In this document: positions 26,736 to 37,233 of the stretch, piece by piece
How positions within the stretch are numbered: position 1 is the stretch's first letter
Layout of the letters: the number at the start of each line of letters is the position of its first letter
NCBI GenBank assembly: GCA_947259105.1
Contig: CAMYKU010000046.1
Location: 21,602-85,601, forward strand
Direction of reading: 5' to 3'
DNA from: an uncultured Alphaproteobacteria bacterium
Lineage (GTDB): Bacteria > Pseudomonadota > Alphaproteobacteria > UBA8366 > JADFVY01
Length of the DNA stretch: 64,000 bases
Notes under the pieces: model-generated
The model's input: only the letters and a program-made list of their open reading frames with translations
Database searches by the model: none
What the model was told of the DNA's origin: nothing
Made by a program: the position numbers and the translations under genes

Positions 26736-27620
26736 CTATCCCCGGGCCACAAGCGCCAGGGTCCAGGCCACGGCGAAGAGGAGGACCGCGGCGAGACCCA
26801 GGGCGTGCCTGTGCCACGGCGCGAGCAGCGCGCGGGTCTCCAGCACCCCGAAGACGAGGCCGAACAGGCACCCCGACCCGAAGCCCGTGACGTGGGCGAA
26901 GATATCGGTCCTCTCGCCGCTCATCCCGAGGAAGGCGAGAAGCGCCACGCCGCCGCCCAGGGGCACCCAGCGATTGATCAGGGTCCGCCGCCGTTTCCAG
27001 GTGTAGGCCGCGAGGATGCCCACGGTCGCGAAGACCGCCGTGGACGCCCCGATCGACATGTGGTCCGGGGCCTGAACGAAGGCATTGACGGCGTTGCCGA
27101 GCGCGCCCGCGAGCAGCATTCCGGACCACGCGAGCCCCCAGCCCAGGAGCCCGCCCGCAAGAAAACCGAAGACGAGGCCGAACACCAGGTTGCCGGCCAG
27201 GTGGAGCGTGTCGGTGTGAAGCGCGAGGGACGTCACGGCGCGCCACCACTCGCCCTCGCGGATCAGGCCGGCGTGGCTCATGCCCGCGCCCAGCCAGTCG
27301 AGGGCGAAGGCCTGGTTCCCCTGCAGGATGTCGAAGAGCAGTATGGTCACGCCATAGAGGCACGCGGAGACCAGCCCGTCATGAACCCGGAGGCGGGCAT
27401 CGAAGCGGGGCGGCACGGCCCGGTGCTCGTGCCCATAGAGCCGGAGCTGCTCGCGGGCGCGGTCGGCGTCCCGCTCATGAACCACCAGGGCGAACTTGCC
27501 GTCGCGGGGCAGCACCGCGCACCGGATGCCCACGGCGTCGAGCACGAGAGCGAACTCCATGCAGCGCTTCTTCGAACGCGACCCGTAAAGCGGGACGGTC
27601 TCGGACCGGGGATCCTCCAT
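26736..27620 (-). CDS. rhomboid-family intramembrane serine protease
   Basis: 294 residues. About 80 soluble N-terminal residues precede six or seven membrane helices. The catalytic set is visible: HLAGN (Asn144 region), MSIGASTAVFATVG with Ser193 in GxSxxxF, and FAHVTGFGSG with His243. It should cleave membrane proteins within the bilayer. Leucine is often encoded by CTC here, unlike the CTG-dominated genes left of 26 kb, and this trend continues in the ndvB-type gene that follows upstream on the same strand. The 298 bp between the two hold no visible gene. Confidence 0.9.
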   Translation of the reverse strand: MEDPRSETVPLYGSRSKKRCMEFALVLDAVGIRCAVLPRDGKFALVVHERDADRAREQLRLYGHEHRAVPPRFDARLRVHDGLVSACLYGVTILLFDILQGNQAFALDWLGAGMSHAGLIREGEWWRAVTSLALHTDTLHLAGNLVFGLVFGFLAGGLLGWGLAWSGMLLAGALGNAVNAFVQAPDHMSIGASTAVFATVGILAAYTWKRRRTLINRWVPLGGGVALLAFLGMSGERTDIFAHVTGFGSGCLFGLVFGVLETRALLAPWHRHALGLAAVLLFAVAWTLALVARG

Positions 27621-27918
27621 GCGGCCCCGGGCGCCTCAGGGCGCGGAACCGGGCGCCGGGCCGGATCTCGCCGCGATAGGAAGGATGCGCTGCATGGTCA
27701 CCTGGATTCGTCCCCGGGGATCGCCGTCCGGGCACAGGCTAGCACATCGGCGCGCGGGAGGAGGGGGGATGTCGTCCGCCTTGCGGCGCCAGGCGGCCGT
27801 CCGGCGCTCCGGTTTCCGCTGTGAGCCGCAAAGCGGCTGTGTCGTGCGGCGGCGTTCGACTGCCGGGTGTCAGCCGGTGCCGACATCACCGACCTGCAAA
27901 TCCCTTCATTGAAATTCG

Positions 27919-30900
27919 TTATCCGAGGACCACCAGGACGCGGTGCTCCGAACCGTCGTCGGACAATGGGACGAGCGCTTCTCCCGAGAGCGGGGTTCCG
28001 TCGAGGCTGACCTGCGATACTCCGCGGCAGACTCCCTTCGGATTCTCGACGGTGATCCGGTAGAGGGTGCCGCCATGACGGTAGGTGATCTCGAAGCGCT
28101 TCCACTCCCCGGGAATGCAGGGATCGATAAAGAGGGCGGAACCTTGCTTGTGGAACCCGAGAATCCACTCCAGGCCCGCGCGGTAGAGCCAGCCCGCAGC
28201 CCCGGTGTACCACGTCCACCCCCCCCGCCCCACGTGGGGAGGTCCGGAATAGACATCGGCGGCTACGGCGTAAGGCTCCACCTTGTAGCGGTGAATGTTC
28301 GCGCGACGGCTCGCATGATGGATGGGGCTCAGCAGGTTGAAGAGCTCGACGGCCTTGCCTCCCTCGCCGAGCATGGCGAAAGCCACAACCGACCAGGCCG
28401 CTGCGTGCGTATACTGCCCGCCGTTTTCCCGAATGCCGGGGAGGTATCCCTTGATGTATCCGGGGTCCAGGGTTGTTCGGTCGAATGGCGGGGAGAGGAG
28501 CAGCATCAGGCGGTCTTCCCGCCGGATGAGCCGTTGCTCCACGGATTCCATGGCCTGGCGTGCCCGTTGCTTGTCGCCCGCGCCGGAAATGACCGCCCAG
28601 GACTGGGGAATGGAGTCGATCTGGCATTCGTCGTTTTGCGCCGATCCAAGCGGCATCCCGTCGTCGAAGAAAGCGCGCTTGTACCACTCCCCGTCCCATG
28701 CCTCCGCGTCCAGTGACGCCTCGAGAGAAGCGGCAGTGCTCCGCCAGCCTGCCGCACGCTCCTCTTCCCCCCGGAAGTCTGCGATCCGCGCGAACTCCCG
28801 CAGGTTCCCGAGGAGGAACCAGCCCAACCAGACGCTTTCGCCCCGGCCCTCGTGGCCGACGCGGTTCATGCCATCGTTCCAATCGCCGGCTCCGATCAAG
28901 GGGAGACCGTGGCTGCCGACGTCGAGGCTCCGGTCCAGGGCCCGCGCGCAGTGTTCGTACAACGTCGCCCGGTCTTCCGACTCCGTGGGCTCGAAGTAAG
29001 CCTCTTGTTGGCCCTCCATCAGGGTCGGCCCCTCGATCCACGCAACCTCTTCGTCGAGCACCGCCTCGTCCCCGGTCGTCAGGAGATAACGGACCACCGC
29101 ATACGGCAGCCAGAGGCGGTCGTCGGAGATGCGGGTCCGAACCCCTCGGCCCGTCGGGGGATGCCACCAGTGCTGGACGTCCCCTTCCCGGAACTGCCGC
29201 GCAGCGGCTCGCAGTATCTGCTCGCGCACGAGATCGGGCCGCGCCACCGCCAGCGCCAGGACATCCTGGAGCTGATCGCGGAATCCGTAAGCCCCGCCCG
29301 ACTGGTAGAACGCGGAGCGGGCCCAGACGCGGCAGGAGAGGGTTTGATAGAGAAGCCAGCGGTTGAGGAGGAGGTTCATCGAGGGATCGGGCGTCTCGAC
29401 CTGGACCGTGCCCAGGACCTGGTTCCAGTGCTCCTGAACCTCGCGCAGAACCGCGTCGCAGTTCAGCGCGCGGTAGCGTTCGACCAGGGATCGGGCCTCC
29501 TCGGGGCCAGTCCCCTGGCCCAGCAAGAACAGCACCTCGGTGCGTTCTCCGGGCTTGAGCTCCACAATCGTCTGGAGAACGGCGCAAGGGTCCAGTCCCG
29601 CTCCGGTCTTCCCCGATAGCTTCATCCCCCGCTCCAGTGACGCGGGACGGTCGAGGCTTGCGTTTCGGCCCAGGAACTCGAGGCGGTCACCGGTCCAGGA
29701 GGTCTGGCGGCCGGCCAGATCGGCGAACGCGATCCGGTCCGCGAACTCCCCGTTCCAGGCGTTTCGCGCAAATATGGCTCCAGTCGCGGGTTCAATCTCG
29801 GTGATCACGTGGGGCGCGGACCCGCTCCGCGAAACTCCCAGCACCCACTCCGCATAGGCGGTGACCGCAAGCCGCCGCTTGCGGCCGGACCGATTCTCCA
29901 GGGTGAGGCGGGAGATCTTGACGGAGTCCCGGAGTGGCACGAACTGCAGGAGATCCATGGCGATGCCGTGGGATGTGTGCTCGAAGCGACTGTACCCCTG
30001 GCCGTGCCGGATGACATAGGGCCAGGGCTCTTCGCGGATGGGAAGGCTGGTCGGCCCCCAGACCAGACCGCTGTCCTCGTCCCTCACATAGAAAATCTCA
30101 CCCGGCGTGTCGCTGACGGGATCGTCCGACCAAGGTGTGAGCTTGTTCTCGCGGCTGTTCACGGACCAGGTGTAGCCCGAGCCCGACTCGGAGACCTGGA
30201 ATCCGAACTCCGGGTTCGCCACCACATTGATCCAGGGAGCCGGGGTCCACTGCCCCTTGCCCAGAACCGTGACGTATTCATGACCGCCCGGTGCGAATCC
30301 GCCGAGGCCGTTGAAGAACTCCAGTTCCAGTGCCGGAGGAGAAACGGCTTCGGCCGTCTCGCGCGGCGAGTGGAGGCGCGGCGGGGCCGGTCCGGGCCGG
30401 GGCCGCTCCAGCCGGACCGCCTGCTCGGACAGCGTACCCCGGTGCGCGGGAATCACGAGTCGCGCCGCCGCGCCCAGGAGGATCTGGTCGCGCGGAGACA
30501 CAAGGTCGGCGCGGAGCAAATACACGCCTCCACGTTCCCTACCCAGCTCTTCCCCCGCCGCCTGGCTTGCTCGCACCATGTCCTCGACGGATTCCTGGAG
30601 AGCCTGTACGTAGGAGGCACCCGTGGCGTTGAGAATCACCAGGTCGGCGGCAATCCCCTTCAGGCGCCAATACTCCTGCGCCCGCAGGAGCTGTCGCACG
30701 ACGTCCCGCTCCTCGTCCCGCTCGATGCTTACCAGGGCGATGGGTAGATCGCCGGAGATGCCGTAGGGCCAGAGCCCCGGCGCGCCATCACGGTTCGTAG
30801 CCAGTACCTGAGGCGCTGCGCGCAACGTGGGATCGGTGTAGAGTAGACGGTTGGCCAGACGCTGGAAGAGATGCGCCTCGTCCTGGGTGATCCGGAGGTG

Positions 30901-31833
30901 GTGCAACTGGACCTGTGCCTGCGTCCAGGCCAGCGAGCTCTCTCGCTCGAACGTTGCCGGCTGGCGGTATTTTTCAGCGATCTGGAGCGCCTCGTCCGCG
31001 GACGGCGCCACGAGCGTGGTGAACACGAGACGAACCGTCCCACCTTGCGGAATCGCCAGCCGCTGCCGGAGACTCACGATGGGATCCAGAACCGTTCCGG
31101 TCGTGTCCGAAAGGGGTCCCCCGTCGTTCACAGATAGCGGAGACCGAACCCCGCGGCCCCGGCCCAGAAAGCGCGCGCGATCGCTCTCGTACTGCAACGG
31201 CGATGCCGGTTCCCCCTCGACCGCGACCAGGTGAGCGAGCCAGACCTGAAGCTCATCTGCTGAACGCGGGCGCCGTGTAGCCAGCAGGGTCCCAAGCTCG
31301 GGAACGAACTCCGTCTCCACGAAGAGGTTCGAGAAGGCGGGGTGGGCCTCGTCCGCGTCCTGGGGAGCCAGCACGACCTCCGCATAGGACGTGAAGTCGA
31401 TCTGAAGGTCCCGGTTCCCGACATTGGTCACCGTCAGCTGGCGGAGCTCGGCATCGTCCTCGGGGGAAACCACGATCTCGAGGGTGATTGCCAGGGACCG
31501 GTCTCGCTGCATGATCTTGGCCCGGTCCTCGGAATAGACGACGTCGTAGTGGTCCACTTCCGTTCCGCTCGGCTGGAAGCCAGCGGACCAGACGTCACCG
31601 GTGTCCGTGTCGCGCAGGTAGATGAACGTGCCCCAGCAGTCACGCGTCGTGTCCTCCCGCCAGCGAGTGACGGCGAGGTCGCCCCACCGGCTGAACCCGG
31701 AGCCCGCCGTCGTGATCATGACCGTGTAGCGGCCGTTGGAAAGGAGATGGGTGCGCGGCGTGATGTCGTGCGGCGATCCGAACCGCCGCAGCGTGGGGAG
31801 AACGAGGTCGCGGACGAGCGGCGCCACCCGCAC
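27919..31833 (-). CDS. ndvB: cyclic beta-1,2-glucan synthase (NdvB type), C-terminal part after a frameshift
   Basis: About 1300 residues continuing the protein encoded at 31640-36526 in another frame; the first usable codon is GTG at 31833 but there is no ribosome binding site. It starts at the beta-sandwich part ([36 protein letters not shown]) and contains a second such repeat (GGHEYVTVLGKGQWTPAPWI). It ends with a GH94 phosphorylase module (GAYGFRDQLQDVLALAVARP, GAGDWNDGMNRVGHEG with the catalytic Asp, NGGQYTHAAAWSVVAFAML). In Cgs/NdvB proteins this module controls the glucan chain length. Confidence 0.85.
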   Translation of the reverse strand: MRVAPLVRDLVLPTLRRFGSPHDITPRTHLLSNGRYTVMITTAGSGFSRWGDLAVTRWREDTTRDCWGTFIYLRDTDTGDVWSAGFQPSGTEVDHYDVVYSEDRAKIMQRDRSLAITLEIVVSPEDDAELRQLTVTNVGNRDLQIDFTSYAEVVLAPQDADEAHPAFSNLFVETEFVPELGTLLATRRPRSADELQVWLAHLVAVEGEPASPLQYESDRARFLGRGRGVRSPLSVNDGGPLSDTTGTVLDPIVSLRQRLAIPQGGTVRLVFTTLVAPSADEALQIAEKYRQPATFERESSLAWTQAQVQLHHLRITQDEAHLFQRLANRLLYTDPTLRAAPQVLATNRDGAPGLWPYGISGDLPIALVSIERDEERDVVRQLLRAQEYWRLKGIAADLVILNATGASYVQALQESVEDMVRASQAAGEELGRERGGVYLLRADLVSPRDQILLGAAARLVIPAHRGTLSEQAVRLERPRPGPAPPRLHSPRETAEAVSPPALELEFFNGLGGFAPGGHEYVTVLGKGQWTPAPWINVVANPEFGFQVSESGSGYTWSVNSRENKLTPWSDDPVSDTPGEIFYVRDEDSGLVWGPTSLPIREEPWPYVIRHGQGYSRFEHTSHGIAMDLLQFVPLRDSVKISRLTLENRSGRKRRLAVTAYAEWVLGVSRSGSAPHVITEIEPATGAIFARNAWNGEFADRIAFADLAGRQTSWTGDRLEFLGRNASLDRPASLERGMKLSGKTGAGLDPCAVLQTIVELKPGERTEVLFLLGQGTGPEEARSLVERYRALNCDAVLREVQEHWNQVLGTVQVETPDPSMNLLLNRWLLYQTLSCRVWARSAFYQSGGAYGFRDQLQDVLALAVARPDLVREQILRAAARQFREGDVQHWWHPPTGRGVRTRISDDRLWLPYAVVRYLLTTGDEAVLDEEVAWIEGPTLMEGQQEAYFEPTESEDRATLYEHCARALDRSLDVGSHGLPLIGAGDWNDGMNRVGHEGRGESVWLGWFLLGNLREFARIADFRGEEERAAGWRSTAASLEASLDAEAWDGEWYKRAFFDDGMPLGSAQNDECQIDSIPQSWAVISGAGDKQRARQAMESVEQRLIRREDRLMLLLSPPFDRTTLDPGYIKGYLPGIRENGGQYTHAAAWSVVAFAMLGEGGKAVELFNLLSPIHHASRRANIHRYKVEPYAVAADVYSGPPHVGRGGWTWYTGAAGWLYRAGLEWILGFHKQGSALFIDPCIPGEWKRFEITYRHGGTLYRITVENPKGVCRGVSQVSLDGTPLSGEALVPLSDDGSEHRVLVVLG

Positions 31834-34800
31834 CTCCTCGCCTCGCGGCCGGCGTCCGTTCCTGGAGTAGGAGTTCCGTCGCCTGGACCATGGGATGGGA
31901 GTGAAAGCGGCTCCGGGTCAGGCCACCGTGAACTACGTTCCCCAGGGAAACGAGCGTCATCCCCAGGTGATGCGCCATGTAGCTCCGGACCACGGCCACC
32001 TGGGCGTTCTCCGGCAGTTTCGACGGTGTGTAATCGAGTGCTTCATAGAACCCGTAGGCGCCTCGGGCCCCGGCCTCCTCAAGGCGGGCGAAGTTGTAGA
32101 GCGCCGCTCTGGGCTCCAGCATGGCGGCGAGCGCGGTCGCGTAGGGAGCCACCACCACGTCCTCGAACAGCCCTCGCTTGAGTCCCAGGCCGGGCACGCC
32201 GAAATTCGAATACTGATAGGTGAGCTCCACGTCTCGAAGATTGTGGCCCGATTCGGACACCCCCCACGGGACCGTCCGCTCTGCGCCGTACTGGATCTGG
32301 CGCGCCACCACGAGACGGCAGGTGATATCCAGAAGGCTGCGGGCCGGCTGCCGCATCACGAGGAGCGGCATCAGGTATTCGAACATGGAACCCGACCAGG
32401 AGACGAGCGCGGCGCCGCGCCCCACCGGCGTGAGAGCCCGGCCCAGGAGGAACCAGTGCCGGGGCGAAACGTCGCCCTTGGCGATGGCCACGAAGCTTCC
32501 CAGCCTCGCCTCGGATGCCAGCAGGTCGTAGCAACTCGGATCGAGCGTGCCGTCGGCGACGCGATAGCCGATGGAGAACAGCTTGCGCGAGGAGTCGAAT
32601 AGGAACCGGAAGTCCATGGCCTGGACCATCCGTTCGGCGCGGAGTGCGAGGGCGGAGAGGCGATGCCCGAGGGCGGTCTCGGCCTTCTGGGATGCGTCCA
32701 GACCCTCGAAAATCTGGGCCGTTTCGACGTCGCAGGCGTGGCTCCGCGCGCAGTCCCTCACGCTCCTCGCCCAGGCCAGGACTTCGGATCTGGAATCCTC
32801 CTCTACGTCGTTCGCGAGCGTGCGGGCGATGTCGAGCAGGGTCTCCGCGTGGACCTCCAGCTCCTGGAGCCGGCCCACCCGATCGGGAAGGGATTTCGGA
32901 GGATCCTCCAGAGCGGCCCACATCGCCTCCGCGGCCTCGCGGAGATGCGGCTCCGTGACCGTCTGCGTACGCTGGGGATGCTCGGTCCGCTCGTCCGACT
33001 CGAGAAGCAGCTGGAGCGCATCCCGCATTCCCTCCAGGATCTCCGGGCCGAACAGGGGGCGATGTATGAACTCGCGGCAAGCTTGCGCCACGGCGATCAG
33101 ATGCCCTGCCAGATTGCCGCTGTCGACCGTGGAGACGTAGATCGGATCGAGCGGCCGGAGGTCCCGGGTGTCGTACCAGTTGAAGAAGTGCCCGCGGAAG
33201 CGACGCAGGCGGTTCATGGTGTCGAACGTATCCTCGAGCCGCTTCGCCATGTCGAGGATCCCGATCCAGCCGAAATCGCGGGCGACTGTCGTGCTCAGCA
33301 GATAGAGGCCCATATTGGTCGGCGAGGTGCGGTGGGCTATGGTCGGCTCGGGGTCCTGCTGGAAGTTGTCCGGCGGGAGGGCATTCTCCTCCCCATTCAC
33401 GAACGTCTCGAAGAAGCGCCAGGCGCGCCGGGCGAGGAGCCGCAAGGAGCGCGTCTCCTGGGGAGAAAGAACCTGCGCCTCCACGAGCTTTGGCGGGAGG
33501 CTCATCCGCCAGGCGATGACGGGCGACAGCGCCCAAAGGAGAACGAGTGGCGTGGCCAGGGGCCAGGCTCCCGGCTTGAGCACGACAAAGAGCAGGCCCG
33601 CTCCGATGGCGAGGATGACGCCCCAGCGAAGGTGCCGGTAGGAAGTTCGGAGCCTCAGATCGACCCCGTACCCCGCCTGCGCGGCCGTAACCCACTCGAG
33701 GAGGCTCCGCTTCGTTACGTAGAGCCGCCCGAGTGTGCGCACCACGGCGTCTACACTGAGCCAAGCCTGGTAGGCCAGCATAGTGATGGCCAGGAGCGTC
33801 AGCCGCAAAGCCACGAAAATGTCGTCGGCCACCGCGCGCAGGTGGCTGCGCCGGGAGATCCCTCGTCGCCAGGGGATGAGGTCTTCGAGAACCGGGATGA
33901 AGGCCGGCACCGCGACGGATCCGACGAAGAGGCCGATCCAGAGGAGCGCAGGAACGCTCGGCAGGGTCCAGGCGGCCGCTACCAGCAGAAACGATGAAGG
34001 TGCGGCGAGGCTTCGGCGAAGATTGTCGACCATCTTCCATCGGCCCCGGGCGGGGATGCGAGTCTTCGATTTCCGGCCGGCGGCGTCGCGCGCGTGGCCC
34101 AGGACCCAGGGGAGGAGCTGCCAGTCGCCCCGTACCCACCGATGCTGGCGACGCGCTGCCACCTCGTAGTTGGTGGGAAACTCCTCGAAGAGATCCACAT
34201 CGGTCAACAGCCCGACGCGCGCAAACAAGCCCTCGAAGAGATCGTGGCTGAGGAGCGCGTTCTCCGGGACCTTCCCCTCGAGCGCCGCCTCGAAGATATC
34301 GACGTCGTAGATCCCTTTTCCTGTGTAGGACCCTTCTCCAAACAGGTCCTGATACACATCGGAGACCGCGGCCGCGTAAGGGTCCACACCGCCGCGGCCC
34401 GAGACGATCCGCTGGTAGGTCGTGCTGCCCGGGCCGGTGGGCAAGGACGGCGTGATCCGGGGCTGCATGACCGCGAAACCTTCGACGACGCGGCCCTTCC
34501 GAGAGTCGAAACGCGGCCGGTTCAACGGGTGCGCCATCGCCCCGACCAGGCGGTAGGCGGTATCCTTGGGAAGCCGGGTGTCGGCATCCAGGGTAATGAC
34601 GTAGCGGACGCGCGCGGGCACCGCGGGCGGCCGTCCGCGGATCGGAATAAACGTGGTGTCCGTGGCGCCACGAAGCAGCCGGTTCAGCTCGTGGAGCTTC
34701 CCGCGTTTCCTCTCCCAGCCGATCCACTTACCTTCCCGCTCGTTCCAGAGACGCCGACGGTGCAACAGAAGGAACCGCTCCCCGCCTCCGGGGGGACCCT

Positions 34801-36526
34801 CGTACCGGGTATTGAGACGGTCGATGCCGGCGGCCAGCGCGGCAACGAGTTCCTCGTCGCCGGGCATGCGCTCGCAGGACGCGTCCGGCCAGTCGGTAAG
34901 GAGGGCAAAGTGGAGATGGCCTTCCGGATTGGCAAGGTAGTGCACCTCGAGTCGTTCGAGTTGCTCCTCGATGTCGGCGTGGTTCGTGAGCAGCGTAGGC
35001 ACGGCGACCACGGTTCGAAGCTCCGGAGGCACACCCTGGGCGAGTTCGAGCTTGGGGAGCCTCGTGGGCGGAAGCAGAGCCGCAACCAGGCGATTGACGA
35101 GGCACACCGCGACATCCGAGGCAGGAACGAGGCCGAGGACTGCCAGCAGGACGAGGATCCAGGCCCCTGCCCCAGCGGACCAGGAGATGAACAAGAGGCT
35201 GCAGAGCTGGAGGGCGGTGAGGGTAGCGATTCCTCCCAGGTATCCCGCAATCGCGTGGGCGCGGTAGGCGCGTTGCAACCGGAGGCGAAGACCAACGCGA
35301 AAGCCCAGCAGCCGCTCGAATTGCCTTCTGCCCTTGGAAACGAGGTAGTATCCCGGGTCCTCCTCGGCGCGCTCGGGAACACCGGAAGGCCCGGGCTCGC
35401 TCCCCGGGGAATCGCTCTCCACCTCGGGGGAAGGTGAGCACAGCCTCCCCTGGGCTGCGTTCCGGGCCAGCAGCACGGCCTCCCGCGCCACCTCGGTCTC
35501 CGATCGGCCCGAACCCCGCGAGAGGAACTCGATCTGCTTCCGGTACTCGTCCCGCGTCGCGAAATCCATGGCTGGATACGTGGGCGCGGCGCATAGCACT
35601 TCATCGACCAGGCTGACGCTCTCGAAAAACTCGAGCCAGTCGATCGAGGACATCCATCGCATGCTGGTGATGATGTTCCGGACGGTCGCGTTTGCCGCGC
35701 CTTGGGCATGGTGTTCCAGGGCAACCACCTCACCGGGCGACGTCTCTTGGGCATTCAGCTTTCGGTTGAGCCAGACCAGGGCCGGCGTGATCGATTCGTC
35801 CTGGTCGCGGAGCCGCTGGACCAGCTGGACCGCGAATGCGCCCGCCAGGGGGGTGTCTTTAAGACGGCGCAGGACGTCCTCGGTGTTCTCAACCGGCCGG
35901 CCGCTCAGGCCCAGAAGGCGGTCCGCCATCTCGTCGGCCTTGGCCCGCGCATGGCGGGCGCGGATCACCTGCTCCGACAGCCGCCGCAGATTCTCCACCA
36001 GTGCCATGCGGAGATGGATGGGCACGGCCCAGAGTTCGCCGATGCTGAGCGGCTCGATTCTCTGGTAGGCACGGATGAAACGGCCGAGCGTCTCCACATC
36101 GAACCGGCTGTCGGTGTGGGCCACATAGGCCCAGGCGAGGCCATAGACGCGGGGGTATCCTGCGAGGTGGCCCGCCGCGATCTTCGGCAGCCGGCGGTAG
36201 TAGCTCTTCGGGAGGTGGTCTCGGATCTCCCGGAGCTGCTCGTCGACGACGTGGAAGTTGTCGAGGAACCACTCCTCGGCGAGCGTGATCTCGTGCTTCG
36301 CCCCGACCGCCTCGACGATGCTGTGATATGCGTTGAGAAGTACGCGCCCGTTGTAGCTGACCCTCGGTAGAAGATCGCGTCCTCGGATGGGCTTGTCCGT
36401 GACGCGATCGGCCGCCGCCAGGCTCTCGGCGTGTTGCTCCAGTCGCTCGGCGCCAAAGAGCTCGGCGCGGATCGGTTCTTCCACGTGTGAAGAAGCGGCG
36501 ATCGCGTCCTCCGCGTTGCTCACCAT
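31640..36526 (-). CDS. ndvB: cyclic beta-1,2-glucan synthase (NdvB type), N-terminal part before a frameshift
   Basis: About 1628 residues from the ATG at 36526 (a TTG at 36550 is less likely). The N-terminus VERL-like block and [20 protein letters not shown] are typical of NdvB. Eight or so membrane helices surround a GT84 glycosyltransferase with [20 protein letters not shown] and [15 protein letters not shown]. The frame stays homologous up to [12 protein letters not shown] (about 31862) and then goes out of register, ending at 31640 in unrelated sequence. Joined with the next segment the protein would be about 2870 residues, the normal family length. No ndvA exporter is adjacent. Frequent CTC leucine codons set it apart from its neighbours. 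Confidence 0.85.
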   Translation of the reverse strand: MVSNAEDAIAASSHVEEPIRAELFGAERLEQHAESLAAADRVTDKPIRGRDLLPRVSYNGRVLLNAYHSIVEAVGAKHEITLAEEWFLDNFHVVDEQLREIRDHLPKSYYRRLPKIAAGHLAGYPRVYGLAWAYVAHTDSRFDVETLGRFIRAYQRIEPLSIGELWAVPIHLRMALVENLRRLSEQVIRARHARAKADEMADRLLGLSGRPVENTEDVLRRLKDTPLAGAFAVQLVQRLRDQDESITPALVWLNRKLNAQETSPGEVVALEHHAQGAANATVRNIITSMRWMSSIDWLEFFESVSLVDEVLCAAPTYPAMDFATRDEYRKQIEFLSRGSGRSETEVAREAVLLARNAAQGRLCSPSPEVESDSPGSEPGPSGVPERAEEDPGYYLVSKGRRQFERLLGFRVGLRLRLQRAYRAHAIAGYLGGIATLTALQLCSLLFISWSAGAGAWILVLLAVLGLVPASDVAVCLVNRLVAALLPPTRLPKLELAQGVPPELRTVVAVPTLLTNHADIEEQLERLEVHYLANPEGHLHFALLTDWPDASCERMPGDEELVAALAAGIDRLNTRYEGPPGGGERFLLLHRRRLWNEREGKWIGWERKRGKLHELNRLLRGATDTTFIPIRGRPPAVPARVRYVITLDADTRLPKDTAYRLVGAMAHPLNRPRFDSRKGRVVEGFAVMQPRITPSLPTGPGSTTYQRIVSGRGGVDPYAAAVSDVYQDLFGEGSYTGKGIYDVDIFEAALEGKVPENALLSHDLFEGLFARVGLLTDVDLFEEFPTNYEVAARRQHRWVRGDWQLLPWVLGHARDAAGRKSKTRIPARGRWKMVDNLRRSLAAPSSFLLVAAAWTLPSVPALLWIGLFVGSVAVPAFIPVLEDLIPWRRGISRRSHLRAVADDIFVALRLTLLAITMLAYQAWLSVDAVVRTLGRLYVTKRSLLEWVTAAQAGYGVDLRLRTSYRHLRWGVILAIGAGLLFVVLKPGAWPLATPLVLLWALSPVIAWRMSLPPKLVEAQVLSPQETRSLRLLARRAWRFFETFVNGEENALPPDNFQQDPEPTIAHRTSPTNMGLYLLSTTVARDFGWIGILDMAKRLEDTFDTMNRLRRFRGHFFNWYDTRDLRPLDPIYVSTVDSGNLAGHLIAVAQACREFIHRPLFGPEILEGMRDALQLLLESDERTEHPQRTQTVTEPHLREAAEAMWAALEDPPKSLPDRVGRLQELEVHAETLLDIARTLANDVEEDSRSEVLAWARSVRDCARSHACDVETAQIFEGLDASQKAETALGHRLSALALRAERMVQAMDFRFLFDSSRKLFSIGYRVADGTLDPSCYDLLASEARLGSFVAIAKGDVSPRHWFLLGRALTPVGRGAALVSWSGSMFEYLMPLLVMRQPARSLLDITCRLVVARQIQYGAERTVPWGVSESGHNLRDVELTYQYSNFGVPGLGLKRGLFEDVVVAPYATALAAMLEPRAALYNFARLEEAGARGAYGFYEALDYTPSKLPENAQVAVVRSYMAHHLGMTLVSLGNVVHGGLTRSRFHSHPMVQATELLLQERTPAARRGGAGGAARPRPRSPHAAAVRIAARHHAAHPSPFQRPLHGHDHDGGLRVQPVGRPRRHSLAGGHDA
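31833..31865 (-). other. frameshift point in the ndvB-type gene
   Basis: The upstream frame reads LLQERTPAA and the downstream frame reads [13 protein letters not shown]; one extra base in the run around 31842-31850 (plus-strand TCGCCTCGCGGCC) would account for the shift. No stalling or slippery motif is seen, so programmed frameshifting is unlikely; it is either a real mutation or a sequencing error. Confidence 0.75.
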
Positions 36527-37233
36527 GTTTGGCGTTTCGGCCGGCGGCAAGACCCTGTCGTGGCGCGGGTCATGAAGGGCTGCGGGAGCGAAGGAACGCC
36601 AGATACTTCAGCAGATATTCTTCCTCCCCGGCGGTCAGATCGTCGATCACACGCGCCCAAGCACATAACGCTCGAGTACGTGTGCACGCCCCCATTCGGG
36701 GGGAAAGGCGCGTGGATGTCGCAGAACTTTACGATCCGGATGCCTATCGGCCGGTCATTCGCAGTGTGCGAGGCAAACCCATGTATCTCTATTAGCAGGA
36801 TATGCCGCGTGGATCGTCCTCTATTTTTGATATCGAACTGCTCCGGCCGAAATTGTGACCAAACTTCAGGCGGCCTCGTTCTACCTTTTTTTTGACCGCC
36901 CCAATACTGTATGGGAGTCGATAACACCTTCAAAACCGAAAGCTTGAGGAAAGCTAATCACATACTTCCTGACAACCCGAATGACCGCAAATGGCTGAGG
37001 CTGTTGAAGAACTAATTTGAGGGGTCCGAGACGCAACATTGATTCGCCCGCCGGCCGCGTAAAGCAACAATGATTCGCGCCGGTTGTGCCGTCGATTCCT
37101 TTGTTGCGCCGACGCTTTCCCGACCGGAGTTCTTCAACAACCTCGGCTAAAGCCGGTCTTCGATGACGCCATCGTTTCGTGTCCGGTTCGTGGCGATCAG
37201 CGGGCTCTGGACACCACGCCCCACCCCAACCCC
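36527..37233. other. 707-bp intergenic region upstream of the ndvB-type gene
   Basis: The part from about 36720 to 36970 is clearly richer in A and T than its surroundings and probably holds the ndvB promoter. A run of eight T lies at 36886-36893. A short frame on the minus strand ending at 36570 ([20 protein letters not shown]) looks protein-like but is only about 40 codons long and may be a gene remnant. The inverted-repeat element at 36997-37149 is listed separately. Confidence 0.5.
36997..37149. mobile_element. possible MITE or insertion-sequence remnant with terminal inverted repeats
   Basis: The left end TGAGGCTGTTGAAGAACT and the right end (read on the minus strand) CGAGGTTGTTGAAGAACT match at 16 of 18 positions and face each other 153 bp apart. 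Ends of the form GAGGxTGTTGAAGAACT occur in several IS families. There is no transposase inside. It lies between the ndvB-type gene and the amidase gene. Confidence 0.55.

Noticed and set aside
31640-31835. C-terminal tail of the upstream ndvB frame as a genuine protein end
   Set aside because: The tail is Arg/His/Pro-rich and is the out-of-frame reading of the conserved [12 protein letters not shown] region, so it arises from the frameshift.
32079-34727. An 882-codon open frame on the minus strand inside the ndvB-type gene, and a 444-codon frame on the plus strand at 32663-33997
   Set aside because: Both overlap the homologous NdvB frame and have Arg/Pro/Gly-rich translations without domains; they are by-products of high GC content.
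36568-36690. About 40 codons on the minus strand containing [20 protein letters not shown]
   Set aside because: It looks protein-like but has no proper ribosome binding site or full domain; at most a remnant, so it is only mentioned in the intergenic entry.
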